A DNA stretch of 64,000 nucleotides from Polychytrium aggregatum (Eukaryota > Chytridiomycota > Chytridiomycetes > Polychytriales), in assembly GCF_025602895.1 (NCBI RefSeq), contig NW_026516220.1, positions 496,001 through 560,000 on the forward strand, in the 5' to 3' direction. Below, piece by piece: positions 21,644 through 36,360 of the stretch (the first letter of the stretch is position 1; each line of letters begins with the position of its first letter). Below the pieces are notes generated by a model that had not been told where the DNA came from, did not search any database, and saw only the letters and a program-made list of their open reading frames with translations. The position numbers and the translations under genes are program-made.

Positions 21644-24278
21644 ATGGCCGAGGAAAACATCGCCGTCACCCGCTTCAGGGAGTATCTCCGAGTCAACACC
21701 ATGCAGCCCAAGCCGGACTATGCCGGCTGTGCCGCTTTCCTCAAGGGCTATGCCGAGGAGCTTGGCCTCGAGTATGCTGCGTACGAGCCCGTCGCTGGCA
21801 AGGTGGGATCAGTCTTCTCTGCTGCAGCCGGACTCGCTTCGGATGCTGCCGCCTCTGTTGTCATACCGCTGGCTGAACCGCTGGCTGTCTATTCCTGCTG
21901 TTTCTGGAGACTCACGCCCCGCCTGCCTCTTCCAGCCCGTTGTTGTCCTGACCTGGCGTGGCTCTGATCCTACCCTTGGAGCCATACTCCTCAACTCGCA
22001 CACCGATGTAGTGCCTGTCAGCCGAGTATGTATATGCAACATATGTCTGCCATGTCTGGTCTCGCTGCTGCTGTTCTCCAACACAGCCTCTGCATGACCT
22101 TCCGCCTCTCGCCATCAATGGTCCTGATCCTGATCCTACTTTCCCGCGGCGTGCTCGTAAATAGGCCAGATGGACCCAGGATCCCTTTGCCGCCACCAAG
22201 CTCCCGAATGGCGATATCGTCGCTCGTGGTTCTCAAGACATGAAGTGTGTTGGCATTGGATACCTCGAAGCCATCCGCATCCTCAAGTCGCAGGGTGTCG
22301 TCCCAGTGAGAACAGGTAGCTCGATGGCAGCGCTTGCTGGCTATGAGATGATAGCGTACGAAATTGCATCTGCCTCGGCCGTCATCGTATATCGCCAAGA
22401 ATCGATCTCGACACTCGAACAGAACATGGCGGCAGATCGTTGCGGATGCATCGGACTGAGCTCTCATATGCGGCCCATCGCACCCTCGCTTCTACTAGTA
22501 CACTCGTCCTTCGTGCCTGACGAGGAGATCGGAGGCACCGACGGCATGAAGGCCTTTATCCAAACCGCCGACTTCAAGGCCCTCAATGTCGACTTTGCCC
22601 TGGATGAAGGTAAGACTCCCACCAGGCTCGGATATACATCTGAAGTGCATCCGCAACCCATCCGAGTCGGCGAGTACTCATCTGACACATGCCCTCGAAC
22701 GGATCGTTGCCAGGCATCTCGCATCCTGATGATGCGTACAAGGTCTTCTACAGCGAGCGCACGCCCTGGTGGATCACGCTCACCGCCAAAGGCTCTGCCG
22801 GCCATGGTTCCCAGTTCATCGAGCCCAATGCCACCGCCCGCCTGGTATGATCGACTCGCAACCCAGAGTCATCGACGACATGCCGGGAGAAGGCATTCAT
22901 GTGTCGTCGTCGTCGTCGTCCAACCACTCTGCACACCATCAGATCCGTGTCCTCAACAAGTTCCTTGCTCTCCGCGAGTCTGAGCAGCGCCGCCTGGCCC
23001 TTGGTCTCAAGCTCGATGGCAGCAAGTACACCCTCGGAGATGTGACCAGCGTGAACGTCACGATGCTCAATGTAAATATGCAATCGTATTACCGCATAGA
23101 TCGGCGGCGAGAGTGTTCCGTCCATAAAGTCGGCTGGCACATTTGACAGTGGGGGCCGCGAGCGTTGTCGTCTGCTCAACGGCATGGCTGCCTCACTAAC
23201 TCTGCGCCACATACACCCTCCCCCCATCACAACAGGCTGGCGTTCAAGTAAGACAAGAGACGGGCTTGTGGTGTTGCTGTGAATCAAGCCGGGAATGCAG
23301 CCACAGATCTCCTGCGAGGCTTCTAAGTCGCAGTTTGTCTGTTTGGTTGGACCGTGCTGCTCCTGAACTGCGTACTCACTTTGGTCATCACCCGCCAATG
23401 CGTATCTCAGGCCAATGTTGTGCCCGAGGTGGCCAAAGCATGTGAGTACCACTAGTTTGCGTTACTTGCTGCCATGCTGGACCGGCCAGGTCCTTGATAT
23501 CTGTTGCGGGTCTGCCAGCCCAATCCGAGATTTACTGGGCAGTTGCGTCGATGCATCCACAAGAGAGACTGAGAGACTGTGGCGCCGCTCCGCGGACGGT
23601 GGTTCGCTGACACTTGCTCCCTCCCAGCCGTCGATGTGCGTGTCGCTCCCACAGTCAACCTTGTCGAGTTCAAGAAGCTCATCCGCGGCTGGTGCGACGA
23701 AGAAGAGTAAGCCAAACCTTCTGCGTCAGCCCGAATCCACGCTGTCCGTATCTCTCATCTCGGTCGGATCTGTGTCTCCAGGATCGAGCTTACAGGCATG
23801 ATGCCAGATTTCTCAGGATCGACTGCTGCGGATTCCTCCAACAAGTGGTGGAATGTGCTGAGTGCCGTCGCGTCGCAGCGGTAGGTGGAGAGCATATCCG
23901 GTCACTACGCTCGGCTGCGATATGCAACATCAGGTAGTCAGGTGATTCCTCGTCGTCTAACCGGGCTGCCCACATTCAGGTCCGTCAAGCTTGAGCCCGA
24001 GGTGTTCCCGGCCGGCACAGGTGGGTGAGCAATGGTGTCTTGGTGGCGAAGTCGGTCTGTTTCTCACTCTCGATTCCCTTCCCCACGGACCAAAACCACT
24101 GGCTGCAAAAGACTCGCGGTTCCTCCGCGCAATCGGCCTGCCAGCTTTGGGTATCAGCCCCATCCGCAACACCCCGATTCTCCTCCACGACCACGATGAA
24201 TTCCTCAACGAGAACACCTTCCTGGAGGGCGTCTCCTTCTATGTCGACTTGATCAAGCAGCTTGTGCGCACACAGTGA
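21644..24278 (+). CDS. ACY1: Aminoacylase-1 (N-acyl-L-amino-acid amidohydrolase, M20)
   Basis: 399 aa in 12 exons: 21644-21802, 21936-22025, 22165-22315, 22499-22609, 22714-22844, 22943-23071, 23236-23247, 23411-23441, 23628-23706, 23782-23880, 23980-24020, 24112-24278; exactly 400 codons. This cytosolic dizinc peptidase family hydrolyses N-acylated amino acids. The metal and catalytic motifs are intact: LLNSHTDVVPV (His and Asp with the following acid), ARGSQDMK, FVPDEEIGG (catalytic Glu-Glu), FALDEG, and the C-terminal His in ILLHDHDEF. The dimerisation/lid domain contains TAKGSAGHGSQFIEPNA. Length equals animal and plant ACY1 (about 400 aa), with no signal peptide. Exon 7 is a 12-nt microexon. 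Confidence 0.92.
23236..23247 (+). other. 12-nt microexon in the aminoacylase gene
   Basis: GCTGGCGTTCAA, bracketed by an ACAG acceptor and a GTAAGA donor, encodes Ala-Gly-Val-Gln. It joins SVNVTMLN to ANVVPEVAK. The family normally has a short Gly-Gly-Val-Gln-type segment here, so the protein supports inclusion. Being a multiple of three it could be skipped without a frameshift. Confidence 0.85.
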
Positions 24279-24753
24279 GCGGGTGTGGATGCGCTCCCAG
24301 CCCTGCGCTGTAGCACGGGCATTGATGATGTTTGCTGCGGCAACTCTACGAACACAATCCACCTGAACTATCGAAGCTCGTCTCGAAGAGCGGAGTGCTC
24401 CATTGAATTGTCTGATGGGGCAGCATGCTTGTCTCGTTGGCGAGGAGAAGAGCATCCGCTGGAGTGAGCCCCATCACCACCTCTGCGAACACCTCCGCGA
24501 ACACCTCTGAAACCGCCCACGAGACTGCCACCTGGGCTGCACCTGGGCTGCTGCGGTGCCGCGGCGAATAACCAGAGGAGCTGCTGTCCCACCAGCAGGG
24601 AGCCAAGTGAATAGCCCGCACGACCGATCTGCCTCGCTGCCCCCCAGTCCAAAGGCCCCGTTCCCACACGCCTGTCCATCCGTCCATCTGCCCGCGCGGC
24701 TGTGTCGGACAAGCGCCCGCCCGCCCACCAATGGGGCCGCCGCCCTCCAGGCA
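24279..24753. other. Intergenic: ACY1 3' region and H3 upstream region
   Basis: Contains a short repeat of cacctccgcgaa-type units near 24478-24510 and pyrimidine-rich sequence towards the histone promoter, with CCAAT at 24728-24732. No ORF of its own that I can support. Confidence 0.55.
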
Positions 24754-24760
24754 TATAAAA
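24754..24760 (+). promoter_or_regulatory. TATA box of histone H3
   Basis: TATAAAA lies 112 bp before the start codon of H3, with CCAAT about 22 bp upstream at 24728-24732. This is the clearest core promoter in the window and suits a strongly, cell-cycle expressed histone gene. Confidence 0.75.
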
Positions 24761-24865
24761 GCCACGGCGCCCGCCTCGGCCCCGAAACAGCGCTCGTCCC
24801 TCGTTCCCTTTTCGTTCTTCTTCGCCTGTTCCCTCCGCCTCTCTCCGGCTCTCCAACCGCGAATC

Positions 24866-26923
<2,058 letters not shown>

Positions 26924-29900
26924 ATGGTTATCCTCAGCTTCACCAAAGACACCGAGACCTCGACGGCGGTCACGGCCGGCAACCCGGCGCCTGCCGTCCA
27001 GCTGTGGGGCTTTGATCCGCTGGAGCTTCTGGAGCGGATCGAGTTTCCCAACGACAGAAATGAGCAGCTTCTCCGTGTCTCCAAGGCGTCCCGCATGGTA
27101 CGCAAGCGAGGACGGGTGAGAGTGCAGCGAGTGCCATCCACGCCGAAGCGTTTCTCACGCTGCCGGGTCTTGCTCTATTCCTCTATTGCTCTGTTGCTCT
27201 ATGCCGCTGCTCGCTGGCGACCAACCATACGCAACCGCAGCGTGCGGTCCGCCGCATGTCGCTCGAGCCCTCAGACGACCCAGCCAAGAATGTTCCCAGA
27301 CCCATTCCGCCCGAAAACAGCCGCCGGCGAACCTGCCGCACTCCCGCTGAGGTCAAGGCACGAGAAGAGGAAGCCGTGTTTGAGCAACTCGCCCGCTCGG
27401 CCGCTGCGGTCATAATACAGAGCTGCTTCAAGGGCTGGCTGACCCGCCGCAAGTACCTGGCCGTCGTATGCTACCGCATGTCGCAGCGGTCTGTCGGCAG
27501 CGGCGGCTCGAATCTCCAGTGCATCACGCTCCCAAGCATATCCGATCTATCGGTTCAGGTCTGGTTCCCGTCTGTGCATGAGCGAGCATCAAGAGGGGGC
27601 CCAGGGTCAAAGATGATAGGGCAGCAGTGCTCATACGCACATTGCCGCCCGAAAGCCACCGTCCTTTGCACATTCCACTGCCAAACGGCATTTGCTTACC
27701 ACAAGCGCTCTCTGCATCAACGGCCAACAGGAACGGCTGTTGGCCAAGTACAAACGATACTGCTCGTTCTTTGAAAAGCTGTGTCGGCCTCCGCCTACGT
27801 TTCCGTTCTTCTGTGCGGCATTCATCCAAGCATACTTTCGCATGTGGGTCACCCGCCGCACATGGATCCAGCTACGGCTCAAGGTGAGAGGAATAGACCA
27901 GCCCTGGAAGGTGTCCCCTATAGTCGCCTTCATAACCCTAGGCGACACCCTCCTCTCCCTCTTCCTGGATCTTATTCCTCTTCCTGGATCTGCCTCTGCT
28001 GAGCTGACATCCTGGCATCGATTCTGCTTTCGCAATGTGTTGATGTAACCACCTCGATACAATGACCTCAGACCCTGGAAGAGCAGCGCAAAGGGATGGA
28101 GGTCCTCTGGACCAATGCCAAGAAGAATGAGCGTCTCGCCGGTAGTTACAGTCTTTGGGACCAAGCGGCAAAGAAGATCCAGCAGCTATGGAAGAGTTAC
28201 TATGTGCGTCCATCTCGTTGTTGCTCCGTATTCGGTCCAGAGTTCTGGACGGTGGTGCGGCTCGAATGTTGCTGCTGTTTGAACTGCGGACTGGCTCTTG
28301 GATTGAGCCGGTCGATGCTCTCTACGCTGTCGCCGCTACTCTTGGATTACATCCAGACTCGCTGACTCGTTTGGGTTGATGGGGGGGTGGGTCGCTGTCT
28401 TGCCACGGTGTGACTGCAGAACATCAAGATTTACCACTTTTACAGAGACTTGATCAAGTTCCGTGAGCGCGGGGATCCCCGAAAGCTGCTCAAGTTCATC
28501 AATCCAAAGGAAGCCGCTCTCATCGACGGAGCCTCGGGTATTCATGTGCGCTTTCGGCTCGGCGGGGTAAGGTCGCCCAGCACCACCATACTATCAGCCC
28601 TCGATCGAGATCAAAACGAGAGTGACACAGCGAAGGCCGGCGGCAGCTTCGAGATATCTCCGTCCCCCCCCCTTCTCTTTCCATCCTGGCCGGGACGGAG
28701 TGTGAGCAAGCCAGGATCCAAGTGGGCTTATTATAGCTGACGCCGCCGTTGTCCTCTCTCTTGGCGTTGAACTGGAGCAGAGCAGCTTCCCACCAAAGAT
28801 ATACTACAAGATATTCATCCACAACAACATGATCGACATGAATGCCTTCAGTCCCCGCGACTACACGCAACAGCGAAACAAACAGCCCCTTCCCAAAGAC
28901 CTGTTTTGCAACAACAAAAAGATTGATCAGCCGCACACAGATGGTGAGTGTACTGTGCCGCCCTTGGGTTTAAGGAAGCTTGAGGAGTTGGCTGTTGAGG
29001 AAGTGGACTCGGCGTCCTGCGTGGCAGTTCGTTTCGTGTCTTGCACCGCATCAGAGGATCAATTGATGGCTATCGGGATATCAGTTGACACCTCAGCATC
29101 TGGGTTTCCCTAGGATGGTATGTGCGCCACGAAAACAATGGCTGGCGATGTGTCTCGGATGCAGTAAGTGCGATCTGGGCCGTCCTTGGGGATGCAACGT
29201 CTCATGTCTATGCAACGTATCGTTGTCCATGCTCCATCTGCACGCCGACTTACAAAGATGTGGGACGTTGTGATCATGGAAACAGACCTGGACAAATCCC
29301 TTCGATCCCATCACCATTACCACATCCGAAGTCAAGGTTCCGTTCCACCACCTGAAGCTCAAGCGCCGAGACGAGCTTGCCAAGGAAAAGAAGCTCAAGA
29401 GGCTCAAGTGGCTGCAAAAAATGTGAGTCAGAATACTATGTGCATTAGGCGCATTGAGTGCATTGGGGAAGGCAGAATGCAAGCGAGACCGTTCAGCGGT
29501 CGTGGGTAGTGCGCCGCCATCCATTCGACAGTTTCAAGGATGACAATGCGATGCGACTTTGCTTTGCTGAGCTTCAGGCCAGGCGATGGCATGTAATGAC
29601 ATCATTATCGTTTCGTTCCCACATTCGTTGCGACGACGATGTCGCTCGGCTAGGTACCAGGAGGGGCGACATATTGTGCTTGACCAAGCCGAGACAAACA
29701 AGGCACAGCCCCCTGCCGCCGTAGCTGCTGCAGCGCTGGCTGCTGCTGCAGAGGAGAAGAGAGATAGCCTGCAGACAGTCCCTGGAGTCTCTTACGAGCA
29801 CGCTGAATCGACCGCATCACAGCCCCTCAAGCTGCCCCCAGGACGCAGCATGACTCCTGTGCGCGAGTTCAAGGACGAGTACGATGTGCTGAGCGCTATC

Positions 29901-30582
29901 GCCGAGCTCGAGACGGAAACTGACAACTGGGATGACATGCTCAAGTGGAGTCGGGCCCTGGACTTTGACGACTACTTTGGGCATTGGATGGGCCTGGCGA
30001 CGACGGGCCGGTCGGATGGTATGTTTGCGGGACGATGGCCTGGCTTGTGCGCACGCGATGGAGGTGGTGGTGAAAATGCCATGGAGATGTACATGTGTTT
30101 GTGGAAAGGCGCCGTGTCCTGGATAGCCAAGCGATCCGCTACTCTGCGCTCGGATCGACAAACATCCCGAACAGTCATGTCCATTGAGCCGCCGTGTCCA
30201 TTGAGCTGCCATGTCCGCCGCGCTGAACTGACTCGACTGTCTTTACTGGCTTCCACACAATCTGCTGTGCTGCTCGTCGATCCATCCTGCGATCCCAGAC
30301 CCAAGCACCTTCGACATCGGCATCGATTCAGACAACGAGTCGCTGTTCAATGTCGGGCAGACCCATGCTCCCGCCGATGGCGCCACCGCCGTGGCTGACG
30401 GAGTCGTACCTGCGGTTGGTCCTGATGCGACCACACCAGTGCCGCCGGCTGATGCCATCATGGTCGAGATTGACCTCTTCCGATCCATCGCGAAGGAGCA
30501 GGCCGAGAGCGGCGACGGCGCCAAGAAAGCTCGGCCGTGGAGCGGACGGTCGGCTCGGAGTGCAAAGGACCTCTTTGTGTGA
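26924..30582 (+). CDS. C11orf65/MFI-like IQ-motif protein
   Basis: 609 aa in 10 exons: 26924-27097, 27241-27465, 27731-27883, 28072-28203, 28420-28566, 28781-28943, 29114-29163, 29286-29422, 29654-30018, 30299-30582; exactly 610 codons. Exon 2 has a clear IQ motif (AAVIIQSCFKGWLTRRKYL); exon 3 has a second, weaker one (FIQAYFRMWVTRRTW), and KKIQQLWKSYYV may be a third. The central block GIHVRFRLGG, then SFPPKIYYKIFIHNN, NNGWRCVSD, PFHHLKLKRRDELAKE and KWLQKMYQEG matches my memory of the C11orf65 family (protein MFI, reported to affect mitochondrial fission). An Ala/Glu-rich and acidic C-terminus follows. IQ motifs predict calmodulin binding. Family call is from memory; the IQ assignment is directly visible. 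Confidence 0.78.
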
Positions 30583-31354
30583 AGCCAGCAGAGTCGATCG
30601 TGGTGGTGGGAGAGGGGAGAGGCAACAGGGGCCCCAAGTTTGCTTCATATCATCTGATGTATCTGATGTATCTGATTGCATGTTGTGTATCTGATGTATC
30701 CGATGGCATGGATTGTTTGCGCTTGGTGCAGAGAGCTGCACCTCTCCCCTCCAACCATCCCCTCCATACCTTCGCCCAATTCTATGCCAAGGCGTCTCGT
30801 AACTACCCAGGAATGACAGAAACAAAAGATTACCAACAATCATCGCATCTCTGCTCTTGAAATAGTCCTAGCGCCAGTGTACAGTCGCGGATATCGGATG
30901 TCCAGGGATGCGGCGCATCAACCGATTCGGGACGTGCAAGCAGGCGATATTGCTATGGATGATGATGAAGCAGGCCACATCATGGGTGTTGCCTTTGGCT
31001 GTTTCTGCTTCCTCTATAGCTGCTATATATGTGTATATATTGTGCGGATGGTGGGCGAGGCGGAGTGAGCAGAGGGGAAGGACTTGTGGGTGTGGGGGGG
31101 GGTGGAGGAAGACGATTGTCGCTGATTTCAAAAGTCGGCCGTATCTAAATTATGAGTGCCTTTGTACGGCAGCCCGGAGCCAACGAAGTGGGGGTTGGAG
31201 CAAAGGAAAGAGAGGGAGCCAAGAGGAAGGCACTCTTGTGCAGTGTGGCAACGGAGAAGAGAGGCAGTATAACGATTGGAGGAAGGGTGAGGAAAGACAA
31301 GGAATGGGGATCTGGCCCGCCCGTGTCGTTGACTTTGGAAATACAAATGGCGAC
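30583..31354. other. Intergenic between convergent MFI-like and DENND11-like genes
   Basis: 772 bp, both 3' UTRs. Contains a short repeat of tatctgatg units (30653-30706) and an A/T-rich patch around 31020-31040. No gene seen. Confidence 0.55.
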
Positions 31355-34300
31355 TCATTTGCCTGAGCGGATGGCTTTCAGGGCACCGTTCCAGGCTTTC
31401 AGGATCGACTGCCCGCTGCCTTTGGTGACAATCTCGACTCGGAAGTCGTAGAATCGGATCAGATCCTTGAAAAAGCCAATGTCCTGGATCGGATCGAGAC
31501 CGATGATCACACCGATCTGCGAGACGTCCAGGTGGGGCGTGCTCGACTGGGATATTTCCTCGAGCGTTCCAAAGATGTGAGTGTTGAGATATTGAAAGTA
31601 TCTTTGGGTCGACAGATGGGCCGTGTTGGATGATGATGGATTGTGTTGGCAACGCATGGTTGTTGTGCGAGTGAATTGAGAAGATTGAGGGCGGACGTGG
31701 CAGGAAGAGAACGGGAAGATATGTCGAGAAAGGCAGAGTTAGACACGACTTCAAGCTGGAGAATAGCAAAGCGGGTGATTGCGGTGGCGGCGTCGTGCAT
31801 CGTCAACGTACTGCATCAGTTTGACAGCGGTTTTGATCTCCACGCTGTCGATTGAGTATGTTTCGTCATCGGAGACACGGCCCGCCAGTCGTTTCTCCGA
31901 GGCTTCGTACTCGGCTCGGGTATCCTGGATGATCTTTTCCAGATCTTCAAACCTTCGCTTGTCGTATTCGCTGGGCGAATACTTCCGCAGCTTTGGACTT
32001 GCGCGATTCAGGTTCGGAGATCCCGGAGGAGATGATGGATTCAGTGAACTGCTCGAGGGACCAAAGGCGGCCCCGCTGACAGCCAGTGCTGGCCCTGCTG
32101 CCGCCGTTGTCGCTGTTGCTGGTGCTCCTGGTGCTCCTGGTACTGTGGATGCATCTCGTGAAAGCTGCGACTGTGAGCTCGTGCGTGACAGGGTGTAATC
32201 CAGAGCTTGTTCCGATTTTGAGCCTTGCGACAGGGTGTTGGTCAGCTTTTCTTTGACACCGTTCGTCAGCGACCCGATCGAGCCGCTGAAGCGCAAAAAC
32301 CGCGGTTTCGAGGAGCCTGAAATATTTCCAGATGCTGTCGCGGGCGAGATGTTCGCAGGCAGTGGCGTCGGTGACGGTGACGGCACCGGCGCAGGAATAA
32401 CAATCGGGGCAGGAATGTTCGAGTAGACAAACTGCTGGCTATTGATGAAGACATCGTACAGGTGCGACTTTGTCTCCAAGATAGCGTCGGTTGTGCCTGG
32501 GAGAAGGACATTCGAGTGAGTCACACGAGAACTATGCTGCCAGGTGGCGCATGAGGACGCATGCCGTACAACTCACAGGCACAATACGAATTCGACTGGG
32601 CGAGCTTGTCCACATCGACGAGCGTAACGTAAAAAAGCGGATTCATTCGGATATCCAAGCTCGGTATGGAGTTGAGCGTCAGAAGTTTGGTGAACAAGAC
32701 TGCATGGGCATATGTTGGCGAGTAGGAGTCAGTTACAGGCGAGGGAATGGGATGATCAGCGATCAGAGACGGTAACAGCTGCTGCGAGGATTTGCGGACC
32801 GCGGCCGATGCGGTAATACAAATGCACAACCGAGCCGACATCACAGGGCGACTGAAACAGCGGATGGAAACAAGCGTGGCTGATGGAGGTCGGCTCAGGA
32901 GCGCCTCAACATGCGGGTGCGCCCACACAAGCAAGGATACTGACCATGATTAACCAGGTGCTCGACAGGAGGCATAGAATGGAACAAGATACGCTTCTGT
33001 AGTAGAGCCTAACGGTGGAGTCAAAGCAAACAGCAATGAGTATGGCGTCAGTGAAAGCAAGATGCGAGCTGCATTCTAGCCAGGATATTCGTGCAAAGGG
33101 GACCTCCGCCAGGCGATGCACACGTACGTATTTCCAGATGACAAAGATGCTGCTGCCAAAGTACTGGACAAACTTGACAAAGTGAACGAGCGGATGGTTC
33201 GAGTTGAGGTAAGGGAGTCCGATCGAGTCAGCGAACGGGACAGTTGCCATTGATAGGCTCTGTCGCTGCTGCTCCTTCAAATAGGCTCTGAGATCGTCGA
33301 CCGATCCCCGGTTTTGTACAAAGAGACTGCAGAGAACGCAAGTAGGTCAGCATCAGCGCAGGATTGTGTGCAGTAAAGACGCCAGCAGCCATCTCGACGG
33401 TGATGTGGGTGATGGCAGCAGTGGCAGCAATCGTAGAAACTCCAGCCATGGCAGTGATACGAGACAAGCCAGTACCGGCGACCCAGAGCTGACTCGATTG
33501 CACAGGTGGCAAGGAGTGTCAACTTACGAGACTTGAGCGGACAAAAAGGGAATGTGTCGATGCAGCGAGTCGTAGGATGAGCCGATGATGCCGATAGCCT
33601 TGGTTCTTGATCCTCGCTCACGCTCGCTCACTGGCGAATCCTCCTCGACGTCGAGCTTTTCGATAACAGCGATGCCAAAGTTGGTGCCATGGGCAAAGTA
33701 CCTGGACACGAGGGTGAAGCAGTGAGCACTCGAAGGCGAGGTGTGCTGAAAGACGCTGCTCGGGCTGCCTCGAAGGAGGAAGGCGGCCGACGATGTTGAG
33801 GAAGGACAAGAGCGAATGCGACAAGCCCGACACTGGGTTGAGATGGCATGGGGCCTGAAGGTTGCATGCGAGCTTACACAACGTCTCGTCGGATCAGATG
33901 CGAGCCGCTCGGCAGACTCGAATACTCGACGTGATGAAAATCGTAGGTTTCAGGATAGCTGAACTCGATCAGGTTGCCCTTGATGGTGTGGAACCGGGTC
34001 TTTGAAGCAGGTGCCAAGAAAAACGAGAAAGTGCGTGTGAGACGGAGTGACGGCTGGGCCAGAGCGAGCGGCTCAGCCGGTTCGCAGGCCGCTGGAGCAG
34101 AGGCAAAGGCGTGCCGCTGGATCGTGGATGGGCCCGCTGCGATATGCCAAGAACGAATGGCGGCCTCGAAATGGGAGACTGGCCGGCAAGCTCGGTGGGC
34201 ATGGACGACGCATCGTACCACAAATATGCCGAGAGTCAGGTCGTAGTCATCGGTTTGGCTGCAAAAGATGGGACGGGCGGAGATGTTGGGGGTGAGCGCC

Positions 34301-34410
34301 GATAGAGAAGCAGATTTAGGCGGTGGAATCGCCGATGGATGTGCGGCGATGATGGGGCCGCACCTGGGCCTCAGCAGAACAAGAGTCGAGTTCCGAGCGC
34401 TTTTGGTCAT
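31355..34410 (-). CDS. DENND11/LCHN-like DENN protein
   Basis: 653 aa in eight exons (minus): 34410-34219, 33999-33878, 33701-33528, 33326-33128, 33008-32941, 32851-32577, 32496-31812, 31601-31355; exactly 654 codons. LCHN (DUF2347) landmarks in order: LGIFVTRFHTIKGNLIEF, SSLPSGSHL, YFAHGTNFGIAVIEK, SRTKAIGIIGSSY, NHPLVHFVKF, FGSSIFVIWKY, LLQKRILFHSMPPVEHL, FYVTLVDVDKLA, CTTDAILETKSHLYDV, and a conserved tail GLDPIQDIGFFKDL. DENN-type proteins generally act on Rab GTPases; a substrate for this subfamily is not established. A Pro/Ser/Ala-rich insert in exon 7 (about 32400-32050) makes it longer than animal LCHN (about 450 aa). A domain call rests on conserved segments, not a search. Confidence 0.85.
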
Positions 34411-36360
34411 GGTTGAGACGAGCTGAGTGTTCAGGGCAAAAGCGGGTGCAGGATCCGGAACTGAGTCGACGAGAGTAGGAAAGTCGTCTCGGAGTTGCCT
34501 GGGGGTTGCCGAGGAGCTGCCGAGCCTGGGGAAACGCAGAAGCTAGATACAGGGACTGGACGAGACACAGACCAAGGGGTCAGGGTGAGATTGGGAGAGA
34601 GGAAAGGAAGACGAGGAGGCGAGGGGGACGGATGGATGGACAGTCGATGGACAGAGTTGGTGAACCAGTGCGAGAGGGGAGAGACGGGATGGGGACGCTG
34701 TGCAGGCAACGACGGTGCGCAGGTCCAGCAGCGGGATCTGCGGCACTCACACCTGGGTGGGGAAGGCCGCAGAGGAGATGCGATCGAGCAAGTCGAACGA
34801 TAGGCAAGTCGCGAGGAGGAGGCCAGAACGAGGCAAGAACGAGGCAAGAACGAGGCAAGAAGGAGGCAAGAAGGAGCCATCCAAAGGAGACCGAAAAAAA
34901 TTGGCGGTTTGGGTTTTGGCGACGCAAAGTCGGTTTGAACGGCGGTGCCGCTGTTTGAATAGCGGCGCGGCTGCAGCTGGCGAGCGGTACACTGCGTTGC
35001 CGTTGTCTCTGCTGCCATGCTGTGCGACATTTCCGTGCGACATTTGCCGCAGCATCGACGCGTCGCCAGAGACCGACGAGCGGCTCGGCAGGCCCACAGG
35101 CACAGTGGCGGACTGCAGCACAAGCAGACTCATACACAGCGCCCTTGTCCCGCCACCCCCCGGCTCCAGCGGTCCGCGGCCGTTTCCATGGCGGTGCGCA
35201 TTCCTTGGGCACCGCCTTTCTTCTTCCCGCGCCCTCCCCTGTCGCACCCGGCCCTGCTGTGTCGGCATCGGCCCTGCCGTGCCCACAAATGGAAACGGGA
35301 CACCCCGAATATGCTGTCGATTTGCGGCTGCTTTCTTTCTTTTGTCTTTCTTTTGCCCAGGAACGCGGTGGTTGTCGTTGATGAGCCACAGTCCGTCGGC
35401 TCGATGCACTCTCACCCCAACGTCGCGACATCAACGCAGCCAAGAACATGGCCGCGGCGTGCAGGTTGACCAGCAGAGCCATGCACGGTCTGTGGACCTG
35501 CGGAACTCACAGGCCCGTGAGATTCACAGACTCGCGAGGATCGTACATATACGGGATTCACAGGCCCGTGTGAAGCGTGGACACGCCGGCCGAGACAGCT
35601 TGGCAACAGCGACCAGCGGTGCGACAGTTCAACGAGACTGCGTCTCAATAGGACCCATGCTGATGGACACCATTCACGAATCGCAGCTCCCGACCAAAGT
35701 ATGCGGGCTTGCCATCGGCCACCCAACCCCAGCCGACCACGCCTGCGGCGCATGTGTCGACGCATGCCGTCCTCGTCCGCTTCGATCGCCTGGCCTTGTG
35801 TGCTCGTCCTCGTTGTCGTTTGTGTGCCTGCTCGTTGCCCCTCGGCTGCCATTGGCCGCTCCTTGCTTCTCTTGGTTCTGATTCTGGCCAACTCCCAGCG
35901 CGCGCTGGCATCGGTTCCGCTCAAGCCCGGCCCACCACCGGCATCCATCTGCCCGGCAGGTGGATATCTCCCCATCCACCACCACCCGGCCTCCACCGCT
36001 CCCACAGGCGGGGTTGCATGTATTGCCAATTTCGGTCTCGCCGGCTGTCCCACGTAACGTCGCTGCCGCTGATTTGCGTTTGTGCTCCAGCGTGGCCGGA
36101 TGATCCTGATCTTCCGAATTGTATCCCAAACATCCACGCCCTGTTTCAGGAAGTCGACCCCATGTGGGTCGCCCCATGGTCTGCTCCAGGACTCCTCGTC
36201 GTACCGCAGTCGTATCGAGCAGCACTCGCCTTCGGCGTTGGGCTGAACCGCCATTGCGATTGCTGTCGCTGCGGTCATCAGGTGTATTGAGCTGTCTGCT
36301 TGCTTGTCGGTCTTCGACATCCGCCCGCACGCAGGATTGCTTGGTCTTGAACCCGCTTTT
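34411..36360. other. 1.95-kb stretch without a supported gene
   Basis: Lies upstream of the DENND11-like gene and downstream of RMC1. Several ORFs exceed 200 codons on both strands, but they overlap each other, are Arg/Pro/Ser-rich with no family motif, and look like products of GC-rich sequence. Contains the 11-bp repeat at 34820-34874 and an imperfect repeat of ttcacaggcccgtg at about 35490-35575. A lineage-specific gene cannot be excluded. Confidence 0.5.
34820..34874. repeat. 5 x 11-bp tandem repeat
   Basis: Five copies of aggcaagaacg/aggcaagaagg, with single-base variants, about 410 bp upstream of the DENND11-like start codon. Purine-rich on the plus strand. Confidence 0.9.

Noticed and set aside
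34580-35482. 300-codon minus-strand ORF in the 1.95-kb gap
   Set aside because: Overlaps other ORFs of similar length on both strands, Arg/Ser/Pro-rich, includes the 11-bp repeat, no family motif.
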